From an uncultured Myxococcales bacterium (GTDB lineage Bacteria > Myxococcota_A > UBA9042): DNA of 50,470 nucleotides. Shown here in pieces: positions 16,094 to 25,918 of the stretch (position 1 is the stretch's first letter; the number at the start of each line of letters is the position of its first letter). A program made the translations under genes and the position numbers. The notes beneath the pieces were generated by a model. The model searched no databases. It saw nothing but the letters and a program-made list of their open reading frames with translations, and was not told the origin of the DNA. Location: NCBI GenBank assembly GCA_903929795.1, contig CAIYWC010000032.1, positions 1 through 50,470 on the forward strand, read 5' to 3'.

Positions 16094-16974
16094 CGGACCT
16101 CGACCTGCTGGTGGCTGCCGGCGGCGCGGCGTGGGACGAGGCTGACTTTCACGCGGCCCACGGCTGGTGGGAGGCGGCGTGGCTGCGCGAGCCCGAAGGT
16201 CCACGGCGCGAAGGGCTGCGGGCGCTGACGCAGTGGGCGGCGGCGGCGCACGTGGACACGCTGGGGCGATCGGCGGCGGCGGCGCGCATCCGCGATCGCG
16301 CGCGGCAGCGGTTTCGGCGCACCGCGACGCGTCTCGCGCTGGCGCCGTTCGCGCTGGATCTGCCGTCCGACGATCGCGAGGACCTCCGGCTGCGCGACCA
16401 GAACGCGCTCTTCGAGACGACGGCTGTGCTGCTGGCGGCGGGGCACGGTCGGCGGGCCGGCGGGCCCAAGGCGCTGATCGCCGTCGAGGGCCAGCCGCTG
16501 TGGCTCCGGCAAGCGCAGCGGTTGCGCGGGGTTGGCCTGCCGCAGGTCATCGCGGTGCTGCACCCGGATGTGGCGTTGCGCGACGCCCCGGGGCTGCGCG
16601 CGCTGCACGGCGATCCGGACGCGACGCCGCTGCACAGCCTCCAGCGGGCGCTTGCGGCGACGCCCGGACCGGTGCTGCTGCTGCCAGTGGATTGTCCGGC
16701 GCCGGCGCGCGGCGTGGTCGTGCGGCTGCTCGCGGCGGCGGCGCGGGATCCGCTGGTTCAGGCGGCGCGGCCGGTCGTTCAGGACGCCGATGGCGTGCGC
16801 GGCGGTCATCCGCTGTGGCTGGCGGCGGGGACGTGCCAGCAGCTGCGGGCGTTGGACGCGCAACGCGGCCGCCTGGATGTGTTCCTGCGCGGCCTGGGCG
16901 CGGGCTACGTGGACGTGCCAGTCGCGGATCGCAGCGTGCTGGGCAACTTCAACCGCGACGGCGTTGCGCACTGA
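16090..16974 (+). CDS. fusion: DUF309-like domain + MocA/MobA-type nucleotidyltransferase
   Basis: 294 residues from a GTG start that overlaps the xdhC stop (GTGA). Residues ~15-75 (DEADFHAAHGWWEAAWLREP ... LTQWAAAAHV) resemble the helical DUF309 domain, with HG in place of the usual HE. Residues ~110-294 are a molybdopterin nucleotidyltransferase: LLAAGHGRRAGGPKALI (114-130, nucleotide loop with Lys127), LLLPVDCPAP (196-205, metal-binding Asp), GGHPLWL (238-244) and NFNRD (286-290) at the usual place of the N/D-I-D/N-T-P-E-D motif. MocA makes molybdopterin cytosine dinucleotide for xanthine dehydrogenase-type enzymes, which fits its coupling to xdhC. The longer frame upstream is a shadow of xdhC. 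The domain fusion is unusual; the N-terminal assignment is less certain than the C-terminal one. Confidence 0.82.
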   Translation: MTDLDLLVAAGGAAWDEADFHAAHGWWEAAWLREPEGPRREGLRALTQWAAAAHVDTLGRSAAAARIRDRARQRFRRTATRLALAPFALDLPSDDREDLRLRDQNALFETTAVLLAAGHGRRAGGPKALIAVEGQPLWLRQAQRLRGVGLPQVIAVLHPDVALRDAPGLRALHGDPDATPLHSLQRALAATPGPVLLLPVDCPAPARGVVVRLLAAAARDPLVQAARPVVQDADGVRGGHPLWLAAGTCQQLRALDAQRGRLDVFLRGLGAGYVDVPVADRSVLGNFNRDGVAH

Positions 16975-17026
16975 CCGCGGCACTCCGGGCTTTTGCCGCC
17001 GCGCCATTTCGTGCGACAGTCAGGCC

Positions 17027-17602
17027 ATGCGCACACCGTCGGACGACGTCTTTACCATTCGCCCCGCTGGACTCGCGGATGCCGAAGCGCTGTGCGCCTT
17101 CAAGCGGCAGATCTTTGGCGAGACGGAATTCTTGCTGCAAGGCCTGGAAGATTTTGATGATCAGGTGGAGGTCGAGCGCGACCTCATCGGCCGTTTTCAC
17201 CACCAGTCCAATAGCGTGCTGGTGCTGGCCGTGTTGCCGGACGGCCGCGTCATTGGCCTGTGCAGCGTGGTCGGCGGTCACCTGTGGCGCACGCGGCACG
17301 TGGGCACGATGAGCATCGGCGTGCTGCGCGCCTGGTGGCGACGCGGCGTGGGCAAGCGCTTGATGACCCAGACGATTCGCTGGGCCCAGGAGAACCCGCT
17401 GCTGGAAAAGCTGGCCTTGCAGGTTCATGCGACGAACACCGCGGCGCGGGCGATGTACCAAAGCCTGGGCTTTGCCGAGGAAGGGCTGCTGCGCGGCGAG
17501 GCGAAACTGGGCGACGGCGAGGATGACCTCGTGCCGATGGGTTTGCGGCTGCCGCGGCGGGGCGAACCGCTGCAACACGCGCTGGTGCGCTCGTGGGACT
17601 GA
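17027..17602 (+). CDS. GNAT-family N-acetyltransferase
   Basis: 191 residues. It starts MRTPSDDVFTIRPAGLADAE, the usual GNAT first strand and helix. The acetyl-CoA loop is SIGVLRAWWRRGVGKRLM (RRGVGK at 105-110, fitting Q/R-x-x-G-x-G/A), followed by LALQVHATNTAARAMYQSLG, the typical C-terminal 'N..A...Y..lGF' segment ending in GFAEEG. It resembles RimI/ribosomal-protein-type acetyltransferases, but the substrate is unknown. The upstream open frame is a shadow of the nucleotidyltransferase gene; the ATG lies 52 bases after that stop. It is 14 bases from the next gene. Confidence 0.9.
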   Translation: MRTPSDDVFTIRPAGLADAEALCAFKRQIFGETEFLLQGLEDFDDQVEVERDLIGRFHHQSNSVLVLAVLPDGRVIGLCSVVGGHLWRTRHVGTMSIGVLRAWWRRGVGKRLMTQTIRWAQENPLLEKLALQVHATNTAARAMYQSLGFAEEGLLRGEAKLGDGEDDLVPMGLRLPRRGEPLQHALVRSWD

Positions 17603-17616
17603 CGATGCGGAGCAGG

Positions 17617-18849
17617 ATGAAAACGATCAGCCAGATTGCGGCCGTGCGGGTCGCCAGCGCCCTGCTGTGCGCCTGTGCGCCCAAGCCCGCGCCCCAGCCC
17701 CCGCACGCGCCTGGGCCCGCGCCAGAGGCCGCACCTGCTGCCTCTCCGCCCGTCGCCGATCAGCCGGAGCCGCCGCTGACGTTGCCGGCTGGCCAGACGC
17801 TGGGCGACGCGCTGCCCCCGGTGCCGGTGCTGCCGCGGCGGCTGGCCTCGGGCGCGCAGGCGGGCGCGCAGGTGCCGCAGACCAGCTGCGCGGACCAGCT
17901 GCCGGCCGATTGCGCGCTGGGCAAGCGCCTGGAGATCACGCTGCCGGCGGACAAGCCGGGCGAGCCGCCGACGGTCGGCGAGGTCTGCCTGTGCACAAAG
18001 GCGGTGGAGCGGGCGGACGCGGATCGCGCGCGGGCGACCGGCAAGCAGCTTGTGGTTGTGGCGGCCTGGCCGGGTGAGCGCAAGGCGGAAGCGGCGATTG
18101 CCGAAGCGAAACACGAGCCCGCGGACCTGCCGCCGGAGCGCCAGAAGGCCGGCCATGACGGCGCGGCGTGGGGCACGCTGATTGCGACAGGCTGGCCGCA
18201 AATGCCGGTGCTGGCGGTAGCAAGTGCGCGGTTTTACGATGGAAAATATGGCGAGGAAGTGCACTGGCAACGGCACGCGCAGCTGTTACATGTCGATGCG
18301 AGCAAACTGTCGTGGCAGCCCTTTGCCGAGCTGAAGTTTGAAACGCTGGATTGGATTCATCTTTTGGCGCTGTGCGATGGCAGAGCGGATGAGTCACCGG
18401 CAGATCGCGCAGCGGGTCAGAATCCGCGCTTGTGCCCGGAAGTGGGAAATATGGATGAGCCGACACGCGAAGCGGCGGAACGGCTTGCGCTGCGGCAAAA
18501 ACGCCTGCAAGGACAGGGCAAAGAGCCCGCTGAGAACGATCCAGATCCGCAATCGATTTGGCTGCGTGAGGCGAAGAAGCTGCTGAAAAATGGCAAGTGG
18601 CAAGAAGCGATTCAAACGGCGCTGCGGGTGGACATGGTGTGCGGCGAGGCGGTGCAGGATGCCCACGCGCTGGTGTCGGACGCGCTGGCGGCGGGCCACG
18701 TGACGCCGGCCAAGGTCGCGCCGAACCAGCCGCTGGCGGAGCTGTGCGAGCCGCTGCCGGACAAGCCCGCACCCAAACGCCAGCGCGTGGAAGCGGAAAA
18801 ACCGGCCAAGGGCGCGAAGATGCCGCGCGCCGCCGACCACAAGCCGTGA
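17617..18849 (+). CDS. putative lipoprotein of unknown function
   Basis: 410 residues from the ATG at 17617 (GGAG four bases upstream); in-frame alternatives are ATG 17605 and a GTG at 17593. The N-terminus MKTISQIAAVRVASALLCAC fits a lipoprotein signal with lipobox LCAC and lipidated Cys20. A Pro/Ala-rich linker (~22-55) follows. Then comes a globular part with Cys pairs (QTSCADQLPADC, EVCLC), a Trp/charged region (~190-260), and a helical C-terminal segment (LREAKKLLKNGKWQEAIQTA) resembling a single TPR-like hairpin, ending in a basic Lys/Pro/Ala tail. I do not recognise the family. Its TGA overlaps the GTG of the next gene, suggesting the two act together at the envelope. Confidence 0.7.
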   Translation: MKTISQIAAVRVASALLCACAPKPAPQPPHAPGPAPEAAPAASPPVADQPEPPLTLPAGQTLGDALPPVPVLPRRLASGAQAGAQVPQTSCADQLPADCALGKRLEITLPADKPGEPPTVGEVCLCTKAVERADADRARATGKQLVVVAAWPGERKAEAAIAEAKHEPADLPPERQKAGHDGAAWGTLIATGWPQMPVLAVASARFYDGKYGEEVHWQRHAQLLHVDASKLSWQPFAELKFETLDWIHLLALCDGRADESPADRAAGQNPRLCPEVGNMDEPTREAAERLALRQKRLQGQGKEPAENDPDPQSIWLREAKKLLKNGKWQEAIQTALRVDMVCGEAVQDAHALVSDALAAGHVTPAKVAPNQPLAELCEPLPDKPAPKRQRVEAEKPAKGAKMPRAADHKP

Positions 18850-20582
18850 CCCGTTCCCGCGCGCCGTCCTGGCAGGCGCTGGCCGTCTTCGCCGTGGCGC
18901 TGGCGGTCTATGCCCGCGCGCTGGGCTACGGCTTTTTGCTGTGGGACGATCCGCAATACATTCGCGACAATCCGCTGGTGAATCCGCAGGTTCCGTGGCC
19001 GGCGGACGGACTGCTGACGCCGACGCTGGGCTATCCCATCCCGGTGACGCTGGCGCTCTACCGCCTGATGGCGTTGCTTTTTGGCCTCACGCCGGCGGCG
19101 TTCCACGGCCTGAACGTGCTGCTCCACGCGCTGAACGCCGCGCTCCTGTTTGGGTTGCTGCGGCGGACTGCGACGCTGCCGGTTGCGTGGCTGGGCGCGG
19201 CGCTGTGGGCGCTGCATCCGCTGGTCGTGGAGCCGGTGACCTGGTGTACGGGCACCAAGGACCTGCTCTACGCGACCGGTTTCTTGCTGACGCTGCACGC
19301 CGGCGTGGCGCGCGCGCGGGTGCCGCCGTGGCTGCTGCTGGTGGGCGTGGCGGCGATGCTGTCCAAGCCGACCGCGATCGTGCTGCCGGTGTGCCTGCTG
19401 TGGACCGTCGTGGCGCTGGACGGCCGGCCGGGACTGCGGCGCCCGGGGCTGGCGTTATCGGCGGTACTGCTGGGCGCGATCGCGGTGGCGGTGTTTGGCG
19501 CGGGCCTGTTCCTTGCCCGCCACGCCGCGCCGGATGGCTACACGACGCTGGACGACACGCCGGCGGGGCTCCAGGAACGGCTGGCCGCGGTGCTGCAGGC
19601 GCTGGACCTGCAGGTGCGCCATGTCCTGTGGCCGCGCGGGCTGCTGCCGCAGTATTTCCGCCTGACCGACCTGCGGCCCGCCGATCCGCCGTTCTGGCGC
19701 GGGCTGCTGGCGCTCGGGCTGCTGGCGGTGCTGGCGGTGGCTGTGCTGCGCGCGGAGGACCGCCGCCTGCGCTGGTGGCTGGGGCTCGCGGCGATCACGT
19801 ATGCGCCGGTGTCCATGCTGTTGCCGATCAACCGGTTCACCTGCGACAGCTATGCCTACGTGCCGCTGGCCTGCCTGGCCGGTCTGGCGGCAACGGCGCT
19901 GGAGCCGCAGCTGGGCAAACGGCCCGTCCGGAGTCTGGCCGCTGCGCTGACGGCTGCGCTGCTGGCGCTCACGCTGGTGCAGCAGCCGCTGTGGCGCGAC
20001 TCGCTGACGCTGTGGGGCACCAATTTGGCGGCGGACCCGCACCGGTCGCTGCTGATCAAACGCTACGCCGAGTCGCTGGACGCGGCCAACCGACGCGCCG
20101 ACGACTATGCGTTCCTGCGGCAGAACCTCCCGGATTTGCAGCGCGATCGCGGCGTGGACGGCATGGTGCTGGCGATCTTCAGCGCCAATGCGCCCCTGGA
20201 CGATGCGCGCGCGCTCTACGCGTGGGCCTACGCGCACGAGCCGAACCTGCGGCCGGACGCGCACCGCAATTTTTGCACGTTCGTCGCGACGCACGCGCTG
20301 CAGCTGACGCCGGCGGAACGGCAGAACCTGGCGCAGGCGCTCGATGCCCTGCGCCGCGATCACGCCCGGCGCGGTGAGGTTCCGCCGCTGCTGGCGTTGG
20401 GGGCGCTGGCCGCGCAGTACCACGTCTGGCCGGAGGCGGGCGCGCTGTTTGAGCACGCGTTCCTGCTGGGCCATGACCGCCAGGCCGCCGAGGCTGCGCT
20501 GTTGGCGTATCAGAATGCCCACTTGCCGGACGCCGCGGCGCGGGTGCAGTCGACACTGGTCAGCACTCCAGCCGTGCGCTAA
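18846..20582 (+). CDS. TMTC/PMT-like membrane glycosyltransferase-type protein
   Basis: 578 residues from a GTG overlapping the previous stop (GTGA). The first membrane helix is followed by LLWDDPQYIRDNPLV, the DD-containing first periplasmic loop signature of TMTC/PMT-like (GT-C fold) proteins, in which the acidic pair binds the polyprenyl-phosphate sugar donor. About nine to eleven membrane segments run to ~residue 375 (including WLGAALWALHPLVVEPVTW and ITYAPVSMLLPINRF). The C-terminal ~190 residues are soluble helical repeats, probably degenerate TPRs. It likely transfers a sugar to exported proteins or lipid carriers. The substrate is unknown; the coupled lipoprotein upstream is a plausible partner or target, by inference only. 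Confidence 0.78.
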   Translation: MTRSRAPSWQALAVFAVALAVYARALGYGFLLWDDPQYIRDNPLVNPQVPWPADGLLTPTLGYPIPVTLALYRLMALLFGLTPAAFHGLNVLLHALNAALLFGLLRRTATLPVAWLGAALWALHPLVVEPVTWCTGTKDLLYATGFLLTLHAGVARARVPPWLLLVGVAAMLSKPTAIVLPVCLLWTVVALDGRPGLRRPGLALSAVLLGAIAVAVFGAGLFLARHAAPDGYTTLDDTPAGLQERLAAVLQALDLQVRHVLWPRGLLPQYFRLTDLRPADPPFWRGLLALGLLAVLAVAVLRAEDRRLRWWLGLAAITYAPVSMLLPINRFTCDSYAYVPLACLAGLAATALEPQLGKRPVRSLAAALTAALLALTLVQQPLWRDSLTLWGTNLAADPHRSLLIKRYAESLDAANRRADDYAFLRQNLPDLQRDRGVDGMVLAIFSANAPLDDARALYAWAYAHEPNLRPDAHRNFCTFVATHALQLTPAERQNLAQALDALRRDHARRGEVPPLLALGALAAQYHVWPEAGALFEHAFLLGHDRQAAEAALLAYQNAHLPDAAARVQSTLVSTPAVR

Positions 20583-20631
20583 CCTTTCGCGCCCCGCGGT
20601 GCCGTTTGCCGCCCGCAAGACGAGTGAGACC

Positions 20632-23337
20632 ATGGACAAGACCCCCCCGCGTTCCGTCGCTGAAATTCGCCAAGCCTTCCTCGATTTCTTTGGCCAAAAT
20701 GGCCACGCCGTCGTCGCTTCGCACTCGCTGCTGCCGCCAGCGGACCCGACGCTGCTGTTCATCAACGCCGGCATGGTCCAGTTCAAGGACTATTTTACCG
20801 GCGCCCGCAAGCCGCCCTACAAGACCGCGACGTCGACGCAGAAGTGCCTGCGCGTGAGCGGAAAGCACAATGATCTTGAGAATGTCGGCCGCACGCGACG
20901 GCACCACACGCTGTTTGAGATGCTCGGCAATTTCTCCTTTGGCGACTATTTCAAGCAGGGCGCGATCCAATACGCTTGGACGTTTCTGACCGACGTGCTC
21001 CAGCTGGACCAAAGCCGCTTGGTCACGACGTATTTTGCCGGCAACGCCCAGGTGCCGCCCGATCTGGAGGCGCGCGACCTGTGGCTGAAGATTGCCGGGT
21101 TGCCTAGCGATCGCATCGTGCCACTGGGCGAGAAGGACAATTTTTGGGCGATGGGCGACTCTGGGCCTTGCGGTCCATGCACGGAAATCTACTGGGATTT
21201 GGATCCGGGCCAAGGTCCGGAATGCACGCTGGCCAAGGACGACGGCCGCTACATTGAGATCTGGAACTGCGTGTTCATGCAGTACGACCGCCAGGACGGC
21301 AAGCTCTCGCCGCTGCCGGCGCCGAGCGTGGACACCGGCATGGGTCTGGAGCGCGTGGCATCGGTGGCGCAGGGCGCGCAGAGCAACTACGACACGGACC
21401 TGTTTCTCGGGCTCATCGCGACGACGGAGCGGCTGGCGGACGTGAAATACGGCGGGCTGTTTGACCCGGAAAATGTGCTCAGCCACGCGCCGGACATCGA
21501 GCGCGACGTGGCGTTTCGCGTCATCGCCGATCACGCGCGCGCCACCGCGTTTCTGATCGCCGAGGGCATCTATCCCGACAGCGAGGGCCGCGGCTACGTG
21601 CTGCGCCGGATCATGCGCCGCGCGATCCGTTTTGGCCGCAAGCTGGGCATGACGCAGCTGTTTTTCCACGAGGTGGCGAGCCAGGTGGCGGATACGCTGG
21701 GCGGCGTTTTTCCGGAGCTGGCGACGGCGCGGCCGATCATCGCGCGGGTGACGCGGACCGAGGAGGAGCGCTTTGGCCAGACGCTGGAGTCCGGTCTGCG
21801 GCTGATCGAGGCGGAGATCGCGCGGATCGACGCGACCGGTGGCGAAAAAGTGCTGCCGGGCGCCGTCGTTTTCCTGCTGCACGACACGCACGGTTTTCCC
21901 ACCGATTTGACGGCGCTGATCGCCGCCGAGCGCGAATATGCGGTCGATTTGGCGGGATTTGAGGCGGCGATGCACGCGCAGAAAGCGCGCGGCAAGGCGT
22001 CCTGGAAAAAAGGCGCGGCGGACTGGCAGGCGGCGGCAAAACTCGTTTCAGAATCGGGATTTATCACGCATTTTGCCGGCTACGAAGCCGATCACGTGGA
22101 CGCCAAGGTGCTGGCGATCCTCGCCGATCAGGACCAGCTGGAGGATGCGCCGACGGGGACCGAAGCGTGGCTGATCCTCGACCAGACGCCATTCTACGGC
22201 GAAGGCGGCGGGCAGGTCGGTGACCGCGGCGTGCTGCACTGGCCTGAAGGCGGGCGCGCGGCGGTATTGGACACGCAAAAGACGGCGACCGGCCTGTTTT
22301 TGCACAAGATTATCGTGGAGGTCGGCACGCTGTGGCCCGGCGATACGGTCCGCGCGGAGGTCGATCCTGAGCGTCGGGCGAGCGTGCGGGCGCACCACTC
22401 GGCGACGCACCTGCTGCACAAGGCGCTGCGCGACATCTTGGGCCACCACGTCAAGCAGCGCGGCTCGCTGGTGCAACCCGGGCGTTTACGCTTTGATTTC
22501 AGTCACTACGCCGCGCTGACCGACGATGAGATCCGCGGCGTGGAAGCGCACGCAAACGCGCGGGTGTTCCGCAACGAGGCGGCGGACGTCGCGCAGACCA
22601 GCATGGACGACGCGGTGGCACGCGGCGCGCTGGCGTTTTTTGGCGACAAGTACGGCGAAGTCGTGCGCGTGATGAAGCTTGCGGATTCCGTGGAGCTCTG
22701 CGGCGGCACGCACGTGGCGCGGACGGGCGACATCGGGCTCATCAAGATCGTCAGCGAGGCGGCGGTGTCGGCGGGCGTGCGGCGCGTGGAAGCGGTGTGC
22801 CGCGAGGCCGCGCTGGCGTACGTCCAGGACGGGCTGGACGCGCTGGCCCAGGTCTCGCGCCGGCTGAACACGACGACGGAACAGCTGCCGGAGCGGGTCG
22901 AGAAGCTGGCCGAGCAGGTCAAGAGCGCGCGCGACGAGGCGGACAAGTGGAAGCACAAGGCGCTCTCCAGCACGCCCAGCGGCGGGCAGAACCAGGCGCA
23001 AGAATTTGGCAGTCATACCGCGGTGTTTCGCGTGGTCGACGGCGCGGAGGGCGCGGGACTGCGGGCGCTGGCGGACCAGGCGCGTGACCAGCTCGGCTCC
23101 GGCATTGTGTGCCTGCTGTCGACGCTGGCCGACGGCAAGGCGCTGCTGCTCGTGGCGGTGACCGCGGATCTGACGGCGAAAATCCAGGCAGGTCAGACGG
23201 TTGCGGCCCTGGCGCCGTTGCTGGGTGGTCGCGGCGGTGGCCGGCCCGATTTCGCCCAGGCGGGCGGCAAGGCACCCGAGGACGTCGCGGCGGTTGCGGC
23301 GGCGTTCTTTGCCAAAGCCGCGGCTGCGCTGGGCTGA
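20632..23337 (+). CDS. alaS: alanyl-tRNA synthetase
   Basis: 901 residues, full length. It has a class II catalytic domain (~1-390: [48 protein letters not shown], motif 3 region [12 protein letters not shown]). An editing domain carries the zinc/active-site motif [12 protein letters not shown] and the distal [14 protein letters not shown] coiled linker (~735-780) leads to the C-terminal DHHA1/C-Ala domain ending [15 protein letters not shown]. It charges tRNA-Ala and clears mischarged Ser and Gly. The start [14 protein letters not shown] is the family start; the longer open frame overlaps the glycosyltransferase gene and is a shadow. It is last of a plus-strand run and converges with the next gene 41 bases away. 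Confidence 0.97.
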   Translation: MDKTPPRSVAEIRQAFLDFFGQNGHAVVASHSLLPPADPTLLFINAGMVQFKDYFTGARKPPYKTATSTQKCLRVSGKHNDLENVGRTRRHHTLFEMLGNFSFGDYFKQGAIQYAWTFLTDVLQLDQSRLVTTYFAGNAQVPPDLEARDLWLKIAGLPSDRIVPLGEKDNFWAMGDSGPCGPCTEIYWDLDPGQGPECTLAKDDGRYIEIWNCVFMQYDRQDGKLSPLPAPSVDTGMGLERVASVAQGAQSNYDTDLFLGLIATTERLADVKYGGLFDPENVLSHAPDIERDVAFRVIADHARATAFLIAEGIYPDSEGRGYVLRRIMRRAIRFGRKLGMTQLFFHEVASQVADTLGGVFPELATARPIIARVTRTEEERFGQTLESGLRLIEAEIARIDATGGEKVLPGAVVFLLHDTHGFPTDLTALIAAEREYAVDLAGFEAAMHAQKARGKASWKKGAADWQAAAKLVSESGFITHFAGYEADHVDAKVLAILADQDQLEDAPTGTEAWLILDQTPFYGEGGGQVGDRGVLHWPEGGRAAVLDTQKTATGLFLHKIIVEVGTLWPGDTVRAEVDPERRASVRAHHSATHLLHKALRDILGHHVKQRGSLVQPGRLRFDFSHYAALTDDEIRGVEAHANARVFRNEAADVAQTSMDDAVARGALAFFGDKYGEVVRVMKLADSVELCGGTHVARTGDIGLIKIVSEAAVSAGVRRVEAVCREAALAYVQDGLDALAQVSRRLNTTTEQLPERVEKLAEQVKSARDEADKWKHKALSSTPSGGQNQAQEFGSHTAVFRVVDGAEGAGLRALADQARDQLGSGIVCLLSTLADGKALLLVAVTADLTAKIQAGQTVAALAPLLGGRGGGRPDFAQAGGKAPEDVAAVAAAFFAKAAAALG

Positions 23338-23378
23338 CCCGGAACAGCACCGCGCGCGGGCGATTCAGGTGCGTTCGC

Positions 23379-25088
23379 TCAGGATTGCGCGGCAAAAACG
23401 ATCAGCCGCGGGAACTCCGGATGCGCCGTCAGCGAGCCGATCTCCAGCGGCGCCTGGCTGCCGTCGTCGCCCGTCACGATCACGCCGCCGGTTCCCGTAA
23501 AGGGTTGACTGGACGTCAGCACCGCAGCGTGGACGAGCTGGTCGGCGACGACCTCGTAGGCCCGCTGGGCGACGTGGCCGCGCGGCGTGTTGCCGTCCCA
23601 ATCGGTGGCCACTTTCGGATTGCGCAAGCTGCCGTCGGCGTCGCGTTCCCCGCGCAGCGGCAGGTGCGCGCCGTCGGCGAACACCAGCGCCGCGTCGACG
23701 CGCAGCGCCAGCAAGGCCGTCAGCCGGCCTGGGGCGACGCGCGCCAGCTCGGCCTCCAGCTCCGCAACTTGGGTCAACGATGCCGCGCAATCGAATGCAC
23801 AGGGCACATGGCGCAGCAGGCACGCGTCATCGATCGCCGATCCAAAATTCAGTCGGCGATCCAGCACTTGGCTCGCGCGGCCCGCCTGCAACACGGCCAA
23901 AGCATGCCCGGTCAGCCCTGCACCTTCGCCCGCCCCGCGCGCCGTAATCGCCGTCTGGGCAGCCACCACGCAGCACTCGGGAGCGCCCAGCAGCCGGCCC
24001 AGCTCGCGGTGTGCGGTGGCCGCTTGTTCGGGATCGGTGCTTGTCGTCGCCGTTTCGGCGTCGCGCGCGGCTTCGGCGTCGGCCTGGTCGTGCGCCAGAT
24101 ACAGGATTTGCGCCGGCGTGCCGGGGAGGTCGAATTGCGTCGTCGCTTCCGAATCCAGCGTGACTTGCGCGCCCGCGATGACCACGAGCTGCGACGGTGG
24201 GTGGGCGCCCAGCACCTCGGATTCCGCCAGCGGCAGCTCACTGCGCCAGACGCGCCGCAGCCCCAGACGAATCGCCATTTCATCCAGCGTTTCAATGGAT
24301 TCCGCGATAATTGCGACCGGTTCGCGCTCGGTGGCGAGCGTCTCCCAACCGCACCAGGTCACGCCCGCCGCCCGGGTCGCACGCAGCAAGTCGGCAACCA
24401 TGCCATCACAACGGCCCGCGTCACGCGCCGGGCAGCCTGCGCATTCAGTGGTGAATTCCTGATGCGCCGCCGCACGTTCACTGGCAAATGTCGCCTCGCC
24501 GTCGATGCCTTCCGGCAACGCGCACGCGGGCAGCAGCCGCGCTGCCGTCACGGCATGGCTTGCTTGGCAGAGCGCCGTCACCGCCACCGCCAGCTTGTCC
24601 AGCGGTGGAGCCGCGTCGCCCAGCACCGGCCGCAGCACCAGCGTCAGCGCGTCCACACCCACGTCCTTGGCCAGCGCGTCGAGCGCCGTCGGCGTCAGTT
24701 CCGCCAGTGTCAGCGCCGACACGTGCAGCGCCACGCGCGTCGCCACGTTCGCCTCAAGCAACGCCTGCAGCGCGCGCTGCAGCACCGCATAGCCCGCGGG
24801 CCAGCCGATCGCGTCCATGCCGGCTTGCGTCCATGCTGGCGTCCGCAGCTCCACGATGTCCGGCGCCAGCGCCGCCAGCCAAGCCGGGACGTTGAGCCGC
24901 GCCGCTTCCGGCAAGTCCACCAGCGCCGTCAACCGACCGTCTTGCGGCCGCTTCTGCGCCCACGCGCGCGCGTCGTCCGCCGAGATCTGCGTCGCTTGGC
25001 GCAGCAGCAGGTCCGTACCCGCGGCGACCGCAGCCGCCGAGTGAGCCCCAGCCCGCGCATCGAGCGCTACTTTGGACAGAACAGCCAT
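23379..25088 (-). CDS. unknown protein with radical-SAM-like fold traces and Cys motifs
   Basis: 569 residues. The ATG at 25088 has GGAGG eight bases upstream; the longer open frame is a shadow of glsB and arfB. I cannot name a family confidently. Residues ~60-180 read like the C-terminal half of a radical-SAM TIM barrel ([20 protein letters not shown], then 'll.anv.trvalhvs', then '[19 protein letters not shown]'), but no CxxxCxxC cluster motif exists. A Cys cluster C-A-G-C-P-(6)-C (C216, C219, C227) resembles the auxiliary-cluster motifs that follow such barrels. A second domain has [12 protein letters not shown] (364-374), like the DUF483 'LGyPeCCv' motif, and [11 protein letters not shown] (427-437). 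It may be a degenerate radical SAM/DUF483-like protein; metal binding is likely. It sits 14 bases after glsB. Confidence 0.7.
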   Translation of the reverse strand: MAVLSKVALDARAGAHSAAAVAAGTDLLLRQATQISADDARAWAQKRPQDGRLTALVDLPEAARLNVPAWLAALAPDIVELRTPAWTQAGMDAIGWPAGYAVLQRALQALLEANVATRVALHVSALTLAELTPTALDALAKDVGVDALTLVLRPVLGDAAPPLDKLAVAVTALCQASHAVTAARLLPACALPEGIDGEATFASERAAAHQEFTTECAGCPARDAGRCDGMVADLLRATRAAGVTWCGWETLATEREPVAIIAESIETLDEMAIRLGLRRVWRSELPLAESEVLGAHPPSQLVVIAGAQVTLDSEATTQFDLPGTPAQILYLAHDQADAEAARDAETATTSTDPEQAATAHRELGRLLGAPECCVVAAQTAITARGAGEGAGLTGHALAVLQAGRASQVLDRRLNFGSAIDDACLLRHVPCAFDCAASLTQVAELEAELARVAPGRLTALLALRVDAALVFADGAHLPLRGERDADGSLRNPKVATDWDGNTPRGHVAQRAYEVVADQLVHAAVLTSSQPFTGTGGVIVTGDDGSQAPLEIGSLTAHPEFPRLIVFAAQS

Positions 25089-25102
25089 GTGTATTTCCTC
25101 CG

Positions 25103-25402
25103 TCAAACGCGGCCCAGCAGCCAGATCACACCCATCGCGCAGAGCACGTTTAGCGCCGTTTCGCGGATGCCTTGGACGCGGAAGACGTGGTGCGCCAGCA
25201 TTCCACCCAGCAGCGAGCCGACGATACCACACAGGGCCGTGGCGAACCAGCCCAGCTTGTGCTCGCCAGGCAGGATCCAGCGCGCGATTCCGCCGATCAC
25301 CAAGCCGATCACCAGCTGGGTGATCACCGAGAGCACCGTCCCGGCGATGAAGATGCCGACGATGAGGGCAATCATGAGGATAATCAGGGTGATGAGCATC
25401 AT
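25103..25402 (-). CDS. GlsB/YeaQ/YmgE-family small membrane protein
   Basis: 99 residues from the ATG at 25402 (AGGGA about ten bases upstream); alternatives are ATG 25399 and ATG 25426. Three membrane helices are visible, and the family motif is clear: [20 protein letters not shown], then [19 protein letters not shown]. Members are called transglycosylase-associated or stress-related small membrane proteins; the biochemical role is not established. An extra N-terminal hydrophobic helix ([20 protein letters not shown]) makes it longer than the ~82-residue E. coli YeaQ. It lies between arfB (75 bases) and the Cys-motif gene (14 bases). Confidence 0.85.
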   Translation of the reverse strand: MMLITLIILMIALIVGIFIAGTVLSVITQLVIGLVIGGIARWILPGEHKLGWFATALCGIVGSLLGGMLAHHVFRVQGIRETALNVLCAMGVIWLLGRV

Positions 25403-25477
25403 GGCGGCGGATCCCTGCTGCGCCATCGGGCGTCGGGCGCGGTGCAGCATGCCGGGGCGCGGGCGTCGCCGCAACCG

Positions 25478-25906
25478 TCAGGCGTCGTCGCGGGGGCGCT
25501 GGCGCATGCGCTTGATCTCGCCCGCCTGGCTCTTGCCCGCCAGCCGCCGCTCCTTGGAGCCTTTGGTCGGCCGGGTCGGCCGTCGCGGAATCGGCGGTGG
25601 CACGGCGTCGCGGATCAGGTGCGCCAGCCGTTCGCGCGCGTCCGCGAGGTTGCGCTCCTGGCTGCGCGTGGTCTGGCTGACAATCAACAGCACGCCTTCC
25701 TGGTCGATCCGTTTGCCGGCCAAAACGCGCAGGCGATCGAGAATACCCCATGGAATTTCTGCGATTTTCAGGTCGAGCCGCAGCTCCACCGCGGTCGACA
25801 CCTTGTTGACGTTCTGGCCGCCCGGGCCCGACGACCGTACCGCCGTCCACGACAGGGCTTCGCCGGGAATCGTCAGGTGCGGCGTGATGCGGAGGTCGTC
25901 GGCCAT
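25478..25906 (-). CDS. arfB: ArfB (YaeJ) alternative ribosome-rescue peptidyl-tRNA hydrolase
   Basis: 142 residues, the E. coli YaeJ length. The catalytic RF-like domain (1-100) contains [19 protein letters not shown] with GGQ at 29-31, which hydrolyses peptidyl-tRNA. The tail is strongly basic ([18 protein letters not shown] ... [10 protein letters not shown]), the part that inserts into the empty mRNA channel of stalled ribosomes; it lacks the codon-reading domain of RF1/RF2. It rescues ribosomes on non-stop mRNA without tmRNA. It starts 12 bases after the clpX stop, so it is probably co-expressed with the protease that removes aberrant proteins, a sensible functional pairing. Confidence 0.95.
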   Translation of the reverse strand: MADDLRITPHLTIPGEALSWTAVRSSGPGGQNVNKVSTAVELRLDLKIAEIPWGILDRLRVLAGKRIDQEGVLLIVSQTTRSQERNLADARERLAHLIRDAVPPPIPRRPTRPTKGSKERRLAGKSQAGEIKRMRQRPRDDA

Positions 25907-25918
25907 GGCGCTGGGCGC

